Part shown: positions 61,489 through 64,000 of the stretch, one piece after another | Numbering within the stretch: the stretch's first letter is position 1 | Layout: each line of letters begins with the position of its first letter | From: Staphylococcus roterodami | Lineage (GTDB): Bacteria; Bacillota; Bacilli; Staphylococcales; Staphylococcaceae | Direction of reading: 5' to 3' | DNA: 64,000 nucleotides | NCBI GenBank assembly: GCA_022493055.1 | Contig: CP092781.1 | Location: forward strand, 1,860,001-1,924,000 | Translations under genes and position numbers: made by a program | The notes under the pieces: model-generated | What the model saw: only the letters and a program-made list of their open reading frames with translations | Databases searched by the model: none | What the model was told of the DNA's origin: nothing

Positions 61489-61713
61489 AAAAAAGTTAAC
61501 TCCTTTAATTTTGATTTTCTTTTTCATTATTATCCTAACAGAAATCACATAAAAGCGGTATAATCTTAACGACATTTATGGGATTCTAATTATTTTGACT
61601 TTTAAAAAATACCTTTTCAATTAAGTAAAAGTACGAGATAATTTGTAACGAATAATAATACGAAGAGATATCACAATGGTATCAATCAAATAGAAAGAAG
61701 GAAGTTTAAGACG

Positions 61714-62865
61714 ATGAATAGCATCAAATTAAAGCAACCTGTAAGCATTCTAAATGATCCATGGGAAGCATACAACGATGTTAAAGATTACGGCGAATTG
61801 ACTTTGAGTAACATCGAATTTACCACTACAAACTTATGTAATATGCGTTGCAGTCACTGCGCAGTAGGCTATACACTTCAAACAGTTGATCCAGAACCAT
61901 TAAGTATGGATTTAATTTATCGAAGACTTGATGAAATTCCAAATTTACGTACAATGTCAATTACAGGTGGCGAACCAATGTTTTCTAAAAAATCTATTAG
62001 AAACGTTGTTAAACCACTATTAAAATACGCTTATGATCGTGGCATATATACTCAAATGAACTCAAACTTAACACTCCCACAAGATCGTTATCTAGATATC
62101 GCTGAGTATATTGATGTTATGCACATTTCTCACAACTGGGGTACAACGGACGAATTTGCAAATGTCGGTTTTGGTGCTATGGAAAAACAACCCCCTTTAA
62201 AAGCGAAATTGAAATTATATGAGCAAATGATTGACAATGCTCGTACATTATCAGAGCAAGGTATGTTTGTATCAGCTGAAACAATGCTTAATCAAAGTAC
62301 ATTACCACATTTACAAAAAATACATCAGGAAGTCGTACACGATATGAAATGTAGTAGACATGAAATTCATCCTATGTATCCAGCCGATTTTGCTAGTCAA
62401 CTAAATGTATTATCTCTATCTGAAATGAAAAAGACAATTCATGACATTTTAGATTTTAGGGATGAAAATGTATGGATGTTATTTGGAACTTTACCTGTTT
62501 TTCCTTGTTTAAAAGATGATAATGATCAAATGCTTTTAACACGTTTAAGAAACGCTAAAAATGTAACAACTAGAAACGATCCAGATGGTCGCAGTCGTTT
62601 AAATGTTAATGTATTTACTGGTAACGTTATAGTTACTGACTTTGGCGATGAAACAGGAACAATTTCAAATATTCAAAAAGACAAATTGACAGATGTATTT
62701 GATAAATGGTTATCAACAGACCTTGCTAAATCATTAAATTGTCATTGTGCTGAATTTAGTTGCTTAGGTCCGAACGTTCTCGTTAAAAACATGTACTATC
62801 CGAATATGGATTTTAAAGAAAATGAGCGCCATATGCATAAACAACCTCAAATTTTACAATTTTAA
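61714..62865 (+). CDS. yfkAB: YfkAB radical-SAM protein
   Basis: A 383-aa radical S-adenosylmethionine enzyme. The cluster motif is C-x3-C-x2-C in LCNMRCSHCAVG (Cys42, Cys46, Cys49), followed by SITGGEPMF, which binds SAM. The C-terminal half has CHCAEFSCLG and a C-rich segment that could hold a second cluster. YfkAB-type proteins occur widely in Bacillales; the substrate is unknown. GAAGGAAG precedes the ATG. The gene ends before a bidirectional terminator at 62982. Confidence 0.9.
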   Translation: MNSIKLKQPVSILNDPWEAYNDVKDYGELTLSNIEFTTTNLCNMRCSHCAVGYTLQTVDPEPLSMDLIYRRLDEIPNLRTMSITGGEPMFSKKSIRNVVKPLLKYAYDRGIYTQMNSNLTLPQDRYLDIAEYIDVMHISHNWGTTDEFANVGFGAMEKQPPLKAKLKLYEQMIDNARTLSEQGMFVSAETMLNQSTLPHLQKIHQEVVHDMKCSRHEIHPMYPADFASQLNVLSLSEMKKTIHDILDFRDENVWMLFGTLPVFPCLKDDNDQMLLTRLRNAKNVTTRNDPDGRSRLNVNVFTGNVIVTDFGDETGTISNIQKDKLTDVFDKWLSTDLAKSLNCHCAEFSCLGPNVLVKNMYYPNMDFKENERHMHKQPQILQF

Positions 62866-62981
62866 ATACCATTAAGTTTAATATTGAGAGTTCATCTACA
62901 TTGATATGACTTTATCCTTTCGATACAAATACTGCTTTAAATGGTCCGGTCCTCTTTCAAAAATGATTGTTGACCAAAATT

Positions 62982-63083
62982 AAAAAGACAGATTGTAGGA
63001 TTCTATGTACTGTATCCTAAAAAGTTAGATTTTTTAGTCCAACTTTTAGGTACGCATTATTATCCTTCACAATCTGTCTTTAT
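62982..63083. terminator. Bidirectional terminator between yfkAB and the thioesterase
   Basis: AAAGACAGATTGT(AGGA) pairs with (TCCT)TCACAATCTGTCTTT across a loop that itself folds (CCTAAAAAGTT/AACTTTTAGG). T tract follows on the plus strand. Confidence 0.8.
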
Positions 63084-63086
63084 TTA

Positions 63087-63617
63087 TTAATCTTTAATAT
63101 GTTGTACTTTAGCTAAATATTCAATCGTTTGTTTACTTTCAATGCGACGTGCTTTTCTTCTTTAAACACGTTGTGGTGCTGTATCGTAAAACCATTTTTC
63201 AACATCATCTTCTGGATAAACACCAGGCACATGTTGTGGTTTGCCATCGTCATCCAACGCAACGAAAGTTAAGAAACTTAATGCTGCTAAGTCATGTTTG
63301 TTGTTAAATACATCATCTATTCTAATTTGTACAACAACTTCCATTGAGCTTGTTCCAGCATATGAAACCATTGCTACATACTGTAATATATCCCCTGTTT
63401 TAATCGGTTTTAAGAAATCTACAGAATCTGTTGAAGCAGTTACCACTTGAGCACCTGCATGTTTCATAGCTGTAATCGCAGCAATTTCATCAATATTAGC
63501 CATTAAAGTTCCACCAAACATAGTATGATGATGGTTTGTATCTTGAGGAAAAACTTGTCTATTTTTATAACATTTTGATTCAGACATAGATTTCATCGGT
63601 CTGTCCTGATTTGTCAT
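63087..63617 (-). pseudogene. Acyl-CoA thioesterase (hotdog) gene with premature stop in the C-terminal tail
   Basis: A hotdog-fold acyl-CoA hydrolase of the YkhA/BFIT type. The start MTNQDRPMKSMSESKCYK and the catalytic segment TMFGGTLMANIDEIAA (about residues 32-47; Asp near 43) are intact, as is DSVDFLKPIKTGD. The reading stops with TAA at 63162-63164 after 151 codons (...FYDTAPQRV), but the same frame continues without interruption for 24 more codons (RRKARRIESKQTIEYLAKVQ..., ending at TAA 63087-63089). From memory the S. aureus protein reads through this point to about 176 aa, so a one-base nonsense change has removed the tail. The hotdog core is complete, so the 151-aa product may still work. 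Confidence 0.8.
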
Positions 63618-63708
63618 AATTTAATCTCCCAATCTTTACTGTGATTACGTATTACATTTTTAAATCATCGCTAGTTTCACCAATACAAAACTTTAAATTA
63701 TCATTTAT

Positions 63709-64000
63709 TTAGAACGTTGGCGCCCAATTTCCATTTTCAAATACAAGTTCTTCCGTACCATCTTCCAAAATACCATAAATAGTTAAATCACTGCTGCCAA
63801 TCATGAAGTCAACATGTACATTTGAATCATTCAATCCACATGCTACCTTTTCTTCTACTGACATTTCTGTACCACCTTCAACATTAAAGGCATACGCTGA
63901 ACCAATTGCTAAGTGGCATGATGCATTTTCATCAAACAATGTATTATAGAAAATTGTATTGCGGTTTGAAATTGGTGAATCATCAGGTACTAATGCTACC
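63709..64000 (-). CDS. ampS: M29 family aminopeptidase AmpS (5' part outside window)
   Basis: Only the C-terminal 97 codons are present; the frame runs off the right edge. The visible part reads VALVPDDSPISNRN, FYNTLFDENASCHLAIGSAY, VDFMIGSSDL and ends ENGNWAPTF, the conserved C-terminal metal-binding core of thermophilic (M29) aminopeptidases, with ligands at Glu, His and Asp in DENASCHLA and HVDFMIG. Function: zinc/cobalt-dependent release of N-terminal amino acids in the cytoplasm. About 300 residues lie beyond position 64000. Confidence 0.88.
   Translation of the reverse strand, partial: VALVPDDSPISNRNTIFYNTLFDENASCHLAIGSAYAFNVEGGTEMSVEEKVACGLNDSNVHVDFMIGSSDLTIYGILEDGTEELVFENGNWAPTF

Overview
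The window is chromosomal DNA from a low-GC Firmicute of the Staphylococcus aureus complex. The evidence is a LukE-type leukocidin, the TRAP gene, haem genes hemE-hemH-hemY (cgoX), airSR, a Sav1866-type ABC exporter, the monofunctional transglycosylase gene sgtB, and a large rRNA/tRNA cluster with the cell-wall type tRNA-Gly genes. Several proteins (PrsA, SgtB, LukE) differ from the S. aureus sequences I remember at scattered positions. A sister species such as S. argenteus or S. schweitzeri, or a divergent S. aureus lineage, is therefore likely, but this cannot be settled without alignment.

Layout. 1-3.4 kb is the end of an accessory island resembling vSaBeta: a lukE gene cut by the window edge with two SaeR-type boxes upstream, a two-gene cassette of uncharacterised proteins (DUF6978-like and DUF1828/DUF1829-like), and a tyrosine-integrase remnant. 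3.4-4.2 kb is an eight-gene tRNA cluster with its own promoter and terminator. 4.6-31.6 kb is core chromosome: a probably inactive alpha/beta hydrolase, the coproporphyrin-dependent haem genes, traP, ecsAB, hit, prsA, the yhaMNO exonuclease/ATPase group, yheA-yheB, xdrA, the oxygen/redox-sensing airSR system, an RluA pseudouridine synthase, fumC, a NagB-like protein, trmL and queG. 31.7-35.2 kb holds an amino-acid ABC importer (SBP-permease fusion plus ATPase) and a lone PTS IIC-like membrane protein.

35.5-43.3 kb is one rRNA operon on the minus strand: tandem promoters, 16S, tRNA-Ile, tRNA-Ala, 23S, 5S, then 25 tRNA genes and a terminator. Three tandem tRNA-Gly(UCC) genes near its end lack the canonical D-loop GG and T-loop TPsiC. 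This is the known signature of tRNAs that donate glycine to the pentaglycine bridge rather than to the ribosome.

43.9-64 kb is again mostly core: perR, a D-2-hydroxyacid dehydrogenase, bcp, a second glutamate-1-semialdehyde aminomutase gene, an ArAE-type exporter, the Sav1866-type exporter, a DUF402 phosphatase, mutY, a YfhP-like protein, a TagG/TagH-like pair whose ATPase has lost its catalytic motifs, yfhH, recX and sgtB. An ISL3-family element with an 8-bp target duplication and a frameshifted transposase sits just upstream of sgtB. Then come a PfpI/DJ-1 protein, a 53-aa protein, a YfkAB radical-SAM protein, an acyl-CoA thioesterase with a premature stop, and the 3' end of an M29 aminopeptidase gene.

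The best candidates for undescribed biology are the DUF6978/DUF1828 two-gene cassette at the island edge and the degenerate TagGH-like complex. I found no CRISPR array and no complete prophage.
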